Below, piece after piece: positions 17,201-25,866 of a DNA stretch of 64,000 bases; position 1 is the first letter of the stretch, and every line of letters begins with the position of its first letter. The DNA is taken from NCBI GenBank assembly GCA_036389315.1, contig DASVQF010000043.1:62001-126000 (forward strand), read 5' to 3'. The position numbers were made by a program, and so were the translations under genes. The notes below the pieces were generated by a model. The model had not been told where the DNA came from. It did not search any database and saw only the letters and a program-made list of their open reading frames with translations. This DNA comes from DASQYE01 sp036389315 (GTDB taxonomy: Bacteria > Acidobacteriota > Blastocatellia > Pyrinomonadales > Pyrinomonadaceae).

Positions 17201-19877
17201 GCTCAAAGAGCTTCGCGAGCGAGGCAAGACCCTCGGACGGTTGGCCCATCTATGGAGCGTGTCTGAACTCTGCGCAGAGAATGCGCTCGAAGAGGCGCAG
17301 GCTCTCGGATTCTACAGCCTGCTTTATCTGGCCCAGGCCATCGGCAGCGAGGGGCTCACGGACTCACTTCATCTCGGGGTTGTCTCTAATCAAGTCCATG
17401 AAGTGAACGTCGGCGATGAGCTGTGCCCGCAGAAAGCCACGCTCCTGGGCCCATGCAAAGTGATCCCGAGGGAATACGCCAACGTTACTTGCCGTAGCGT
17501 TGACATCACGATTCCCGAAGCGGGCCCCGCGCAGGAGCTTTTAATAGAGCAGCTCATCAGCGAATTCAGAGCCGAGACGGCCGACGCCTGTATAGCCTAT
17601 CGCGGAGACTATCGCTGGACGCAAACATACGAGGCTGCGCCGCTCGACGCCCTCGAATCGGAAGTGCCTTTGCGACCAGCGGGCGTTTATCTAATCACGG
17701 GCGGCACGGGCGGCATCGGTCTGACGTTGGCCGAGTACCTGGCTCAGGCTGTGCAGGCGAAGCTCGTGCTGTTGAGCCGCTCGGCCTTCCCCGAAAGGGC
17801 CGAATGGGCGGCGCTCGCAGCATCAGAAGATCAGCAGGACGAGCGTGTCAGCCGAACCGTCCGACAGTTGCAACAACTGGAAGCGCTCGGCGCGGAGGTC
17901 TTGGTGCTGCGCGCCGATACGACCGACGACGAGCAGATGCGCGAGGCCGTCCGCCAGACAAAGGAACGCTTCGGCGCGCTTCATGGCGTGGTTCATGCGG
18001 CCGGTGTTCCCGGCGGCGGCTTGATCCAGCTCAAGACGCCTGAGATGGTCGAGGCCGTGCAAGCGCCTAAGGTCGAGGGCCTGTTGGTGCTGGACGCCGT
18101 ACTGGCCGACGAGAGGCCCGATTTCCTGCTGCTCTGCTCCTCGGTTGCGGCCGTCATGGGCCCACTCGGGCAAGTGGACTATTGCGCCGCTAATGCCTTC
18201 ATGGATGCCTTCGCGCTCTACAAGACCAGGCGCGATGGATTGTTCACTGTCTCGGTCAACTGGGATGCGTGGGATGAGGTTGGCATGGCCGTCAAAGCTG
18301 CGGAGAAGTTCGGGGCCCGGCCCAAAGCAGAGGCCAAAGCGGAGACTGTCGGCGAGACTGCGCCGCCACAGCCCACCGCGCCGCAGCCCGCACAGAGCGC
18401 CGAGCAGAACGGTCACCATCCTTTGTTCGACAGCTATGCGCCGGAGGGCGAGGATGAAATCTACACCTCGCGGCTGAGTGCGGCCAGTCATTGGGTGCTC
18501 GATGAACACAGGATCATGGGCAAGCCGACGCTGGTTGGGACGACCTATCTGGAAATGGCCCGCGCCGCCTGCCAGAAACATGCTGCCGACGGCCCGCTGC
18601 TGGTCAAAGACGTAGTCTTCGTCGCGCCGCTGATGGTGGCCGAGAGCGAGACCAAGGAAGTTCAGACCGTCATCCGACGGGCGGGCGACAGCCTCGGTTT
18701 CACGATCAGAAGTAAAGTCGGCAGCAATGGCGACGGGCGTTGGCAGGATCATGCCCTGGGCACGGTGCTGCGCGCAGACTCCGGGCCCGCGAAAAAGCAT
18801 TCTCTGCCGGAGATCATGGCGCGCTGTCGCGTGGATGAGATCACGGTTGCGCCCCCGAAGGCTGGCAACGGCTCGGGCGCTGAGCGATTGACCCAGCATG
18901 GGCCCATGAGCTTCGGGCCGCGATGGGCCAACCTGAGAAAAGTGTATGTCGGGCAGAACGAAGCTTTGGCCTACCTTGAGCTGCCGGACGAGTTTGGCGC
19001 AGACCTCGGGAGATTCGGTCTGCATCCGGCGCTCATGGACTTGGCGACGAGCTTCGCCCTCTCTAAATTGCGAGGCGAGGGCTTCTACCTGCCCTTCTCC
19101 TACAAGCGGTTGAAAGTGAGCGCGCCGCTGCGCCAGAAGATTTATAGCCATGCTCGCTATAACGAGGACGCTTCGGGCTCAAAAGAGGTGATCGAGATTG
19201 ACCTCGTGATTATGGATGAGGACGGCGTGGAGCTGGTTGAGATCGAAGGCTTCATCATGAAGAAGGTCGGCGATCGGGCCACTCAGGCGCTCGGTGCGAA
19301 AGGAGCTGCGGAGGGACGAAACGGCAACGGGGCTGCGGCCACAGCGCCACCGGCGAAGGGCTTGATGAGCCTGAAAGATGCCATCCTGCCCGAGGAAGGA
19401 GTCGAAGCGTTCCGCCGTATCCTCTCAAGCCGGAGGCTCTCGCAGGTGATCGTCTCGACCGTCGATCTGCCTCAGCGGATTGAGCAGGCCAGGTCGTCCA
19501 ATTCCTCCTCCCTCCTTGAGAAGCTGGAAAAGAAGGGGCTCACCTCTCAGACGATGCACCCGCGCCCGAACGTGAGGACGGCCTATGTCGCGCCAACCAA
19601 TGAGCTGGAAGAGAAGGTGGCGGAAATCTGGCAGCGAGTCCTGGGCATAGAGCAGGTCGGCATCCACGATGATTTCATAGAGCTGGGCGGACACAGCTTG
19701 CTCGCCATTCAGCTCATTAAACAGTTGGAGGAGGCTTTCCCCGTGAGCCTTCCGGCCGAAACCATCTTCAAAGCCCCGACCGTCGCCACGCTGGGCGAGG
19801 CGATTCTGCTCTCTTTGGCCGAGCAGGAAGACACGGAGCGGCTGGCGCAAATCCTGGAGACGGTCGAGCAGATGTAA
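14223..19877 (+). CDS. Type I PKS KS-AT-KR-ACP with a DH domain inserted inside the KR
   Basis: 1884 residues; AAGGAG lies just upstream of ATG 14223 (a second ATG follows at once). KS: Cys184 in TACSSSL, EAHGTGTSLGD, VKTNVGHLDAA. AT: about Ser631 in GHSIGEYVAA and HAFHSQMM (malonyl type). KR: GGTGGIG near 1157 and the LLCSSVAA...DYCAANAFMDAF catalytic block near 1320. After NWDAWDEVG and an Ala/Pro/Gln linker comes a double-hotdog dehydratase at about 1398-1700, with His near 1429 in DEHRIMGKPTLVGTTYLEM (the usual Pro of HxxxGxxxxP is Val) and Asp near 1604 in LHPALMDLA. Only then does the KR tail appear (LPEEGVEAFRRIL, near 1722), followed by the ACP (IELGGHSLL, near 1823). The canonical order is DH before KR. 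With the downstream ER it could yield a fully reduced unit. Confidence 0.93.
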   Translation: MMSQAPTSSAIEDIAIIGMSGRFPGAKGIAPFWENLRDGVESISFFSTEELAARGVPSFMLNNPAFVNAGALLDDVEMFDANFFGINPKEAEILDPQQRLALECSWEALENAGYDPERYPGLIGVFASGSPSAYFLYNLYPNLELRLLLGNFQLTLNNDREFLSTRISYKLNLKGPSVNVQTACSSSLVSIHLASQSLLNYQCDMALAGGVSIRMLKGGYVYQEGGIVSPDGHCRAFDAKAQGTVFGSGVGMVVLKRLEDALADGDSIYAVLKSSAINNDGSAKIGYTAPSVEGQAKVIAEALAISRIDPESISYIEAHGTGTSLGDPIEVAALNEVFRAKTEKKGFCALGTVKTNVGHLDAAAGVTGIIKTALSLKSGMIPPSLHYEQPNPQIDFENSPFYVNTRLSEWKRNGTPRRAGVSSFGIGGTNAHAILEEAPPRGESGESRPWQLLLLSAKSDTALEAATGNLVSYLKESPDAKLADVAYTLQVGRGEFQYRRMLVCRSVDEAVAALESLDHRRVFSSSVETKHRPVVFMFSGQGSQYVNMTRGLYESEPEFRKQVDLCCELLRVPLGFDLREVLYAGEERAEEATQKLSQTYITQPALFVIEYALARLWMQWGIRPEAMIGHSIGEYVAACLSGVFSLEEALALVASRGRLMQEMPKGAMLTVPLAEAELRPLLNERVSVVAINGPSLCVAAGPTAEIDALQQTLAAQGVASRRLVTSHAFHSQMMEPILEPFTRLVGRAALKAPQIPYISNLTGTWITEAEATDPAYWAQHLRQGVRFADGLQELMKAPDRILLEVGPGRTLGTLARQHPKRTAGQPVLSSVRHPQDERADEDFLLDALGQLWLAGVKPDWAGFYAGENRHRISLPTYPFEHRRYWIEEVKEEGAARSMKGPLTKKPDVADWFYLPSWTRSGPLNVLKRAGTTAEPPSTWLVFADSCGIGTRLVERLEQTGEDVFTVLAGEKFAPVGERTYTLNPRQAEDYKSLLKELRERGKTLGRLAHLWSVSELCAENALEEAQALGFYSLLYLAQAIGSEGLTDSLHLGVVSNQVHEVNVGDELCPQKATLLGPCKVIPREYANVTCRSVDITIPEAGPAQELLIEQLISEFRAETADACIAYRGDYRWTQTYEAAPLDALESEVPLRPAGVYLITGGTGGIGLTLAEYLAQAVQAKLVLLSRSAFPERAEWAALAASEDQQDERVSRTVRQLQQLEALGAEVLVLRADTTDDEQMREAVRQTKERFGALHGVVHAAGVPGGGLIQLKTPEMVEAVQAPKVEGLLVLDAVLADERPDFLLLCSSVAAVMGPLGQVDYCAANAFMDAFALYKTRRDGLFTVSVNWDAWDEVGMAVKAAEKFGARPKAEAKAETVGETAPPQPTAPQPAQSAEQNGHHPLFDSYAPEGEDEIYTSRLSAASHWVLDEHRIMGKPTLVGTTYLEMARAACQKHAADGPLLVKDVVFVAPLMVAESETKEVQTVIRRAGDSLGFTIRSKVGSNGDGRWQDHALGTVLRADSGPAKKHSLPEIMARCRVDEITVAPPKAGNGSGAERLTQHGPMSFGPRWANLRKVYVGQNEALAYLELPDEFGADLGRFGLHPALMDLATSFALSKLRGEGFYLPFSYKRLKVSAPLRQKIYSHARYNEDASGSKEVIEIDLVIMDEDGVELVEIEGFIMKKVGDRATQALGAKGAAEGRNGNGAAATAPPAKGLMSLKDAILPEEGVEAFRRILSSRRLSQVIVSTVDLPQRIEQARSSNSSSLLEKLEKKGLTSQTMHPRPNVRTAYVAPTNELEEKVAEIWQRVLGIEQVGIHDDFIELGGHSLLAIQLIKQLEEAFPVSLPAETIFKAPTVATLGEAILLSLAEQEDTERLAQILETVEQM

Positions 19878-19960
19878 GGCGTCTGATTCGAGCCGGCGAT
19901 TTCCTTCCACGACGCGCGCCTGAATTTTTTGATCGGAAGCGAGACCAAAGGAGAATTCCT

Positions 19961-21124
19961 ATGAGCACTGTCACTGAGCGCATTGCAAATCTGCCGCCGG
20001 AGAAGCGCGAGATTCTTCTCCAACGACTCCGGGAACAGTTCGCCATTAAAGTTCCGCGCGAAGCCGCGCCGCCGCCGCCGGAACAGAAGAGAAAGATTGT
20101 TCCCGGAGCAGAGACCAACACTCGTCTGGATATACCGCAGCCGGGCCTCCTCGACAGCCTCGCCTGGCGCACTCTGCCGCGTCAGGCTCCGGGGCCCGGC
20201 GAGGTCGAAATTCAGGTGCACGCGGCGAGCTTGAATTTTCGTGATGTTATGATCGGGCTCGGGATTTACCCGACGCCGCCCGGCGTACCGCCCGTCATGG
20301 GCAGCGATTGCGCCGGGACGATTGTCGCCCTCGGAGAGGGCGTTGAGGGGCTGCGTGTCGGCGATGAAGTGATCGCGCTCTGCTCTAACTGTTACAGCGG
20401 GTTCGTGACGGCGGCAGCCCATACGGTTGTGCCAAAGCCGTCGAACCTGACGTTCGAGCAAGCGGCGACGATACCCACGGTCTATGTCACCAACTGGTAT
20501 GCGCTCAATCACCTGGCCAGGCTCTCGCGCGGCGAGCGGCTATTAGTTCACTCTGCTTGCGGCGGCATCGGATTGGCGGCCATTCAAATGGCCCGCGCGC
20601 TCGGCGCAGAGGTCATAGCGACCGTCGGCACGCCGGAGAAGAGAGAGTTTCTACAGGCTCTCGGCGTCGAGCATATCTTCAATTCAAGATCATTGGAGTG
20701 GGCCGATGATGTGATGAAGCTGCCGGAAGGCTCGGGCGTGGACGTAGTCTTGAACTCTCTGGCCGGGGAAGCTATTCCCAAAGGGCTCTCGATCCTGCGG
20801 CCGCTGGGCCGCTTTATAGAGCTGGGCAAGCGCGACATTTATGCCGACAGCCCCATCGGATTGCGCCCCTTTTATAAGGGTCTCTCTTACTTCGCCATCG
20901 AGCTGAGCCCGCTCATCAAGCTCCGGCCCGCAGTCTTCCGCGACCTCTTCTTGCAGGTCGTGGAACGGTTCGAGCAGGAGATTTTCAAACCCCTGCCGCA
21001 AAAAGTCTTCTCGGCTTCGGACGCGGCAGATGCCTTCAAGTACATGGCGCAGGGCGTGCATATAGGCAAGATCGTATTGACGATCAAAGACCAGCCCGTC
21101 TGGGTTCTGTCCGATGCGACATAG
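19961..21124 (+). CDS. Stand-alone trans-acting enoylreductase (MDR family)
   Basis: 387 residues. This is a medium-chain reductase matching PKS ER domains: SLNFRDVMIGLGIYP (with the active-site-region Tyr), MGSDCAGTIVALG, and the NADPH loop HSACGGIGLAAIQMARALGA. It is not fused to a PKS. About 65 extra N-terminal residues begin TERIANLPPEKREILLQRLRE, a helix very like the start of the next gene's condensation protein (TKRISTLSPRQRKLLWERLRQ), followed by a Pro-rich linker. This shared helix suggests a docking element. It lies 83 bases after the KR/DH-containing PKS, the only module here with a DH, so it most likely supplies the missing enoyl reduction in trans. AAAGGAG is close upstream of the ATG. 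Confidence 0.9.
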   Translation: MSTVTERIANLPPEKREILLQRLREQFAIKVPREAAPPPPEQKRKIVPGAETNTRLDIPQPGLLDSLAWRTLPRQAPGPGEVEIQVHAASLNFRDVMIGLGIYPTPPGVPPVMGSDCAGTIVALGEGVEGLRVGDEVIALCSNCYSGFVTAAAHTVVPKPSNLTFEQAATIPTVYVTNWYALNHLARLSRGERLLVHSACGGIGLAAIQMARALGAEVIATVGTPEKREFLQALGVEHIFNSRSLEWADDVMKLPEGSGVDVVLNSLAGEAIPKGLSILRPLGRFIELGKRDIYADSPIGLRPFYKGLSYFAIELSPLIKLRPAVFRDLFLQVVERFEQEIFKPLPQKVFSASDAADAFKYMAQGVHIGKIVLTIKDQPVWVLSDAT

Positions 21125-21168
21125 GTGACGTGCGTCCGCTGAGAACCGGATGTCACAGGAGCAAGTTG

Positions 21169-22698
21169 ATGAGCGACCTCACCAAGAGGATTAGCACTCT
21201 GTCGCCCCGGCAGAGGAAACTTCTATGGGAGCGCCTGAGACAGAACGGGAGTCACGGTTCATCAGCCCTCATTCCACGCCAGAGTCGCACCGAAAACTTC
21301 TTTCCGCTCTCTTTCGCTCAAGAGCGTTTGTGGGTTGTCGAGCAACTCCAACCCGGCAACCCGGCCTATATCATCTCGGCTGCTGCCGGGTTCAACCTTC
21401 CAGTCAAAATCGCTGTGCTTGAGCAAAGCCTCAATGCCATCGTCCAGCGTCACGAAATATTACGGACGACCTTTCCGGCTTGTCATGGCAAACCTGTTCA
21501 GCGGATCGCTTCTTCAATGATGCTGACTCTTCCGGTCGTGGACTTGCGACACATTCCGGAACCTTACCGGGCCGAGCAGGCCGCGCAACTGGCGGCGGAG
21601 CAAGCCCGACGACCGTTCGACTTAGCCAGTGGGCCTTTGCTGCGCACGAGACTGCTCCGGCTCAGTGAAGACAGGAGTGTCACGCTCATCGCGCTCCACC
21701 ATATTATCTTTGACGGTTGGTGTACCTCCCTGCTTGTGCAGGAGATGATGGCGCTCTACGCGGCGTTCTCTAGAGGGCAGCCCTCGCCCTTACCTGAGCT
21801 GCCGATTCAGTATGCGGACTATGCCGTGTGGCAACGCGAGTGGTTGCAGGGGGAGGTGCTGGAGAGGCTCCTTTCCTACTGGAGAAAACAGCTTCAAGGG
21901 CTTTCTCCACTTGAGCTTCCTCTGGATCACCCGCGACCACCTGTCTTTCGCTACCGGGGGGCAAGAAAAACGCTCCCGCTCTCGAAAGACCTCACACAGG
22001 CGCTTCACACCTTGAGTCGGCAGCAAAACGCTACCTTGTTTATGACATTGCTGGCGGCCTTCAAGACCTTGCTGTACATGTACACGGGACAGGACGACAT
22101 TGCCGTGGGAACGTCTCTTGCCAACCGGACACGAGCTGAGACAGCCGGGCTCATTGGCTCCTTTGTCAACATGGTGGTGCTTCGCGCGAATCTTGCCGGC
22201 GACCCTAGTTTCCTCGAACTGCTCCGGAGAGTCCGGGAAGTTTGCCTCTCGGCCTATGCTCATCAGGACTTGCCATTCGAGAAACTCTTAAAAGAGTTGA
22301 ATCCGCAGCGAGACCCGAGCCGAAACCCACTGTACCAGGTGGTCTTCCAGATGAATAACACTCCGGCCCCCTTTGGAATGGCTCCGGGTGAGAACTATGG
22401 CCTGCCTGAATCCGGCTACCAGTGGCTTGAGACGGGAACGGCGATGGCCGAATTGAACATGCACATCGATCCAGTCATGGCAGGGCCGGATGGAGGCTCG
22501 ACTGCGTGGAATTGTGTTCTGGAATACAGGACAGACCTTTTTGAAGACGCCACGATTGGTCGGATGCTCAGACACTTCCAAACCCTGCTCGACCAGATCA
22601 TCGCCGATCCCACAAAGCGCCTCTCACGCCTGCGCTTCTCCCCGGACGCAGAGATCAATTGTACCGCCACGGATTTCGCCGAGGCCAACCTCAATTAA
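21169..22698 (+). CDS. Stand-alone NRPS condensation domain
   Basis: The start is ATG 21169 with CAGGAG 8 bases upstream; a GTG at 21130 only adds an unlikely leader. 509 residues. After the N-terminal helix shared with the ER protein come the condensation motifs: FPLSFAQERLWVVEQL (C1), RHEILRTTF (C2), LHHIIFDGWC (C3, the HHxxxDG catalytic motif near 177), DIAVGTSLANRT, and the HQDLPFEKLLKEL block (C5/C6). It would form the amide bond between the ACP-bound polyketide and the amino acid on the carrier encoded just downstream. Splitting C from A-T into separate proteins is less common than a C-A-T fusion. Confidence 0.93.
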   Translation: MSDLTKRISTLSPRQRKLLWERLRQNGSHGSSALIPRQSRTENFFPLSFAQERLWVVEQLQPGNPAYIISAAAGFNLPVKIAVLEQSLNAIVQRHEILRTTFPACHGKPVQRIASSMMLTLPVVDLRHIPEPYRAEQAAQLAAEQARRPFDLASGPLLRTRLLRLSEDRSVTLIALHHIIFDGWCTSLLVQEMMALYAAFSRGQPSPLPELPIQYADYAVWQREWLQGEVLERLLSYWRKQLQGLSPLELPLDHPRPPVFRYRGARKTLPLSKDLTQALHTLSRQQNATLFMTLLAAFKTLLYMYTGQDDIAVGTSLANRTRAETAGLIGSFVNMVVLRANLAGDPSFLELLRRVREVCLSAYAHQDLPFEKLLKELNPQRDPSRNPLYQVVFQMNNTPAPFGMAPGENYGLPESGYQWLETGTAMAELNMHIDPVMAGPDGGSTAWNCVLEYRTDLFEDATIGRMLRHFQTLLDQIIADPTKRLSRLRFSPDAEINCTATDFAEANLN

Positions 22699-22708
22699 GG
22701 AATGAACC

Positions 22709-25186
22709 ATGCTTCTCGAATGTCATGAGACCCGGCGAGAGGTCAGCCGCAGCCGATGCGTTCACGATGTAATAGAAACGGCAGCCGAACGCTGGCCGGA
22801 ATCAATAGCGGTCATCTGCGGCTCCGAGCAGATGAGCTTTGGTCTCTTGAACCGGAAGGCCAATCAACTGGGAAGATACTTGCGCCGCCTGGGTGTTGGG
22901 CCCGAGGTGCGGGTCGGCATTTATCTGGAGCGATCAGTGGAAATGGTCTTGAGCGTCCTGGCCGTCTTGAAGGCCGGAGGCGCTTACGTGCCGTTAGACC
23001 CGGGCTATCCGTTGGAGCGTGTGGCGCTGATGTTGGAGGACGCTGGGATCGCCCTGCTGCTGACACAAGAAGGGCTGGAAGAGCGGCTGCCGGCGCACCT
23101 GGCGCACACGGTACGGATTGATGCGGATTGGCCGAGCATTGCTCAAGAAGCCGAGGAGAATATAGGGGCCGAGGTGGAACCCGGCCATGCCGCCTATGTG
23201 ATCTACACATCAGGTTCGACAGGCAAGCCGAAGGGAGTCGTGATCGAGCATCAGGGCGTGTGCAATTTGATGGAGGCGCAGCAAGAGGTCTTCAAACTGC
23301 AACCGGAAGATAGGGTTTATCAATTTGCTTCCCTGAGCTTTGATGTCTCGGTCTGGGAGATGTTCGCGACTTTTCAGGCAGGGGCGACGCTGTGTCTGGG
23401 CACGGGTGGCGCGTCGCACGCGGCGGGCGCAGAGTTGGCGCAGTTGTTGCGCAGGGAAGCTATCACTATGGTGACCTTGCCGCCGTCAGTCTTAATGACC
23501 ATGCCGGCCGATCCGCTGCCGGCCATGAAAAGATTGGTGGCGGCGGCAGAAGTCTGTCCTGCGGAGTTAGTCGAGCGGTGGGCAGGAGGGCGCAGGTTTT
23601 TCAACGCCTACGGGCCGACAGAGATAACTGTGTGCGCAACAGTGGCCGAGTGTTCGGACGGCGAGCGTAATCCGCCCATCGGCCGCCCGCTTGCGAATGT
23701 GCAGGTCTACGTGCTCGACCAGTTTATGGAACCACTGGCGCTCGGAGAGGTTGGGGAGCTTTATATCGGGGGAGAAGGGGTCGCCCGAGGCTATCTTGAG
23801 CGGCCCGAACAGACTGCCGAGCAGTTTGTGCCGGATTCGCTGAGCGGGGAGCTGGGGGGAAGATTATACAGGACGGGAGACCTCGTCCGGTTTCTTGAGG
23901 ATGGGAATATAGAGTATGTGGGCCGGGTGGATCATCAGGTGAAGATTCGAGGCTTCCGGGTCGAACTGGGGGAGATTGAAACGGTGCTGCGGCAGCATCC
24001 GGATGTTCGCGAGGCAGTGGTCGTAGCGTCTGATGATGGCGTGGGGCAGCGGCGGCTTGTTGCCTACGTGGTGGGCCGTCAGGAAGCGGCAGCCAATGAC
24101 AGCCAGTTGCGCGACTATATGCAGAAAAAGCTCCCTGCGTATATGGTTCCCGCCGTCTTCGTGCGATTGGACGAGATGCCACTGAATCTGAACGGGAAGA
24201 TAGACCGGCACAAGCTTCCGGCTCCGGACAATCTGCGCCCGGCCTTAAAAGCGTGCGTCGCACCACGAACCGATCTTGAGCAGGCCATCGCGAACATTTG
24301 GCAAGAAGTCTTGCAGTTACCGGAGGTCAGTGTCCATGACAATTTCTTCGAGCTCGGAGGCGATTCGCTCCTCCTAGTCCAGGTTCACAGTCAGCTAACA
24401 GAGGCAGTGGAGACCAATATATCGGTCATGGAACTGTTTCAATATCCATCCATCAACTCCCTGGCTAAGTACATGAGCCACGAGCCGGGCCAGGAGCCTT
24501 TCGTGCAACGAAGCCAGAGCCGAGCGGCGATGCGTCGAGAGTCCATGAGGCGGCGAAATCCCGTCAAGGAGGCGGACGGTGCAGCCTGGAATAGTTCTGA
24601 TGATGAAGATACGACTGTCTATAAGGTTGTCGTAAATCACGAAGAGCAGTACTCGATATGGCCGGAATATAAGGTGAACCCTGCGGGGTGGAGAGATGTC
24701 GGAAAAGCAGGCCGGAAGGCGGAATGTCTCGCTTACATTAAAGAGGTCTGGACGGACATGATGCCTCTGAGCTTGAAGAAGAGGATGGAGGAACGGGCGA
24801 AGAATCCTTCACGGCCGCCCACGACCCCTGCTCCGAACCGGCCTCGCGCAAAGAGTCTGGTAGATAAAATATGCGAAGGCATCCACAGGGTCGAAGCCAG
24901 CCTGTGCCCGGAAAAGAGCGTCAAGCCATTCAAGGAAGCAATTGACCGCAATTACCTGCACATCAAGTTCACAGACACCAGAGGCGGGACAAAATTAGGA
25001 GTCAGACTCGACACTGAGTCATGCGATTTCAGAGGCGCGGACTTTGAGAATGGCACGGGCACTGTCCACGTTGAAGGTGGGCTCACGCTTGATTGTGTGA
25101 AGGTCAGGTGCATTGCCGACATAGACCTGGCAACGCTCGAAGGCAAAGGACACCTCGTCAAGGTGGAGGAGCAGTCAAATAGCTGA
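22709..25186 (+). CDS. NRPS adenylation-thiolation protein with C-terminal MbtH and unknown domain
   Basis: 825 residues, 10 bases after the C-domain gene. A domain: YVIYTSGSTGKPKG (A3), FNAYGPTE (A5), GELYIGGEGVARGY, YRTGDLVRF (A7), NGKIDRHKLP (A10, Lys). By eye against GrsA, the pocket code reads D-V-W-S-V-A-A-V-C-K, sharing D235, W239, A301, A322, C331 and K517 with the Phe code; an aromatic substrate is a reasonable but unproven guess. T domain: FFELGGDSLL with about Ser553. Residues ~630-695 are an MbtH-like domain (NHEEQYSIWPEYKVNPAGW...WTDMMPLSL), normally a separate helper protein or N-terminal to A. Residues ~720-825 are an unrecognised domain (IKFTDTRGGTKLGVRLD, VHVEGGLTLD, ADIDLATLEGKGHLV). 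Confidence 0.93.
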   Translation: MLLECHETRREVSRSRCVHDVIETAAERWPESIAVICGSEQMSFGLLNRKANQLGRYLRRLGVGPEVRVGIYLERSVEMVLSVLAVLKAGGAYVPLDPGYPLERVALMLEDAGIALLLTQEGLEERLPAHLAHTVRIDADWPSIAQEAEENIGAEVEPGHAAYVIYTSGSTGKPKGVVIEHQGVCNLMEAQQEVFKLQPEDRVYQFASLSFDVSVWEMFATFQAGATLCLGTGGASHAAGAELAQLLRREAITMVTLPPSVLMTMPADPLPAMKRLVAAAEVCPAELVERWAGGRRFFNAYGPTEITVCATVAECSDGERNPPIGRPLANVQVYVLDQFMEPLALGEVGELYIGGEGVARGYLERPEQTAEQFVPDSLSGELGGRLYRTGDLVRFLEDGNIEYVGRVDHQVKIRGFRVELGEIETVLRQHPDVREAVVVASDDGVGQRRLVAYVVGRQEAAANDSQLRDYMQKKLPAYMVPAVFVRLDEMPLNLNGKIDRHKLPAPDNLRPALKACVAPRTDLEQAIANIWQEVLQLPEVSVHDNFFELGGDSLLLVQVHSQLTEAVETNISVMELFQYPSINSLAKYMSHEPGQEPFVQRSQSRAAMRRESMRRRNPVKEADGAAWNSSDDEDTTVYKVVVNHEEQYSIWPEYKVNPAGWRDVGKAGRKAECLAYIKEVWTDMMPLSLKKRMEERAKNPSRPPTTPAPNRPRAKSLVDKICEGIHRVEASLCPEKSVKPFKEAIDRNYLHIKFTDTRGGTKLGVRLDTESCDFRGADFENGTGTVHVEGGLTLDCVKVRCIADIDLATLEGKGHLVKVEEQSNS

Positions 25187-25249
25187 AGACCAGGATTGTC
25201 GGCATGCCTGTCGTTGACCAGGCCGGGGGGCCACTTCAGGAGGATTGCG

Positions 25250-25813
25250 ATGAGTGACTGTGCTCTGATTGAAGCTGTCAAAGCCGGCGAATATGCGAAG
25301 GCGGAGGCGTTGATCGCCGGCGGCGCTGAAGTAAACGAGCAGGACGAACAGGGATGGACAGCTCTGAATTTCGCCGCGGGCAGGGGACATCTGGCGCTCG
25401 TCAAGCTACTTCTGAAGAACGGCGCTGATCTGTTCAAGGTGGGGGAGGATGGCCGGACGCCCTACATGATTGCCCTCGCCGCGGGCCACATCTCAGTCGT
25501 CAAGTACCTGAGGGAGGTTGAAGAGGCGTCTATCGTAGAGCGCCCCGAACAACGTCTCCCACGCCCCTATTGCAGGGCTTACATGCTAAGCGAGCTGAAG
25601 GGATATAGCGGCTGGGACGAAACGAGAGCCGATTGGAATGAGAAGGTGGTTTTCATTCACGAGGATTTCACCGTGACGAAATCTATGTGGCAGAACGAAA
25701 ACGTCATCTTTAAGAGCCTCGACGCGGCATGGAAAGAATTCTGCATGGATTCACTGAAATTCAAAGCTCCTGAGGATCTGGACTTGATCGAGCCCAGGGA
25801 AAGCAACGGTTGA
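25250..25813 (+). CDS. Ankyrin-repeat protein with unknown C-terminal domain
   Basis: The start is ATG 25250 with CAGGAGG 7 bases upstream. 187 residues with no signal peptide. Residues ~5-95 form about three ankyrin repeats (GWTALNFAAGRGHLALVKLLLKNGADL, GRTPYMIALAAGHISVVKYL). Residues ~100-187 are a separate part I do not recognise, rich in Trp, Phe and Tyr (YSGWDETRADWNEKVVFIHEDF, SMWQNENVIFKSL, LKFKAPEDLDLIEP). It lies between the A-T-MbtH gene and the CmlA-type hydroxylase, all in one direction with short gaps, so it probably belongs to the amino acid branch. A scaffold bringing the hydroxylase to the carrier protein is one possibility. Confidence 0.8.
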   Translation: MSDCALIEAVKAGEYAKAEALIAGGAEVNEQDEQGWTALNFAAGRGHLALVKLLLKNGADLFKVGEDGRTPYMIALAAGHISVVKYLREVEEASIVERPEQRLPRPYCRAYMLSELKGYSGWDETRADWNEKVVFIHEDFTVTKSMWQNENVIFKSLDAAWKEFCMDSLKFKAPEDLDLIEPRESNG

Positions 25814-25866
25814 TTAAGAAGGGGCGGGGAACTCAGTTTAAAGAGCGTGCAGACGAGAGGAAAGCT

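Noticed and set aside
17823..19151. 442-codon minus-strand frame opposite the PKS
   Set aside because: It lies antisense to well-conserved KR and DH coding sequence; long antisense frames are expected in GC-rich genes.
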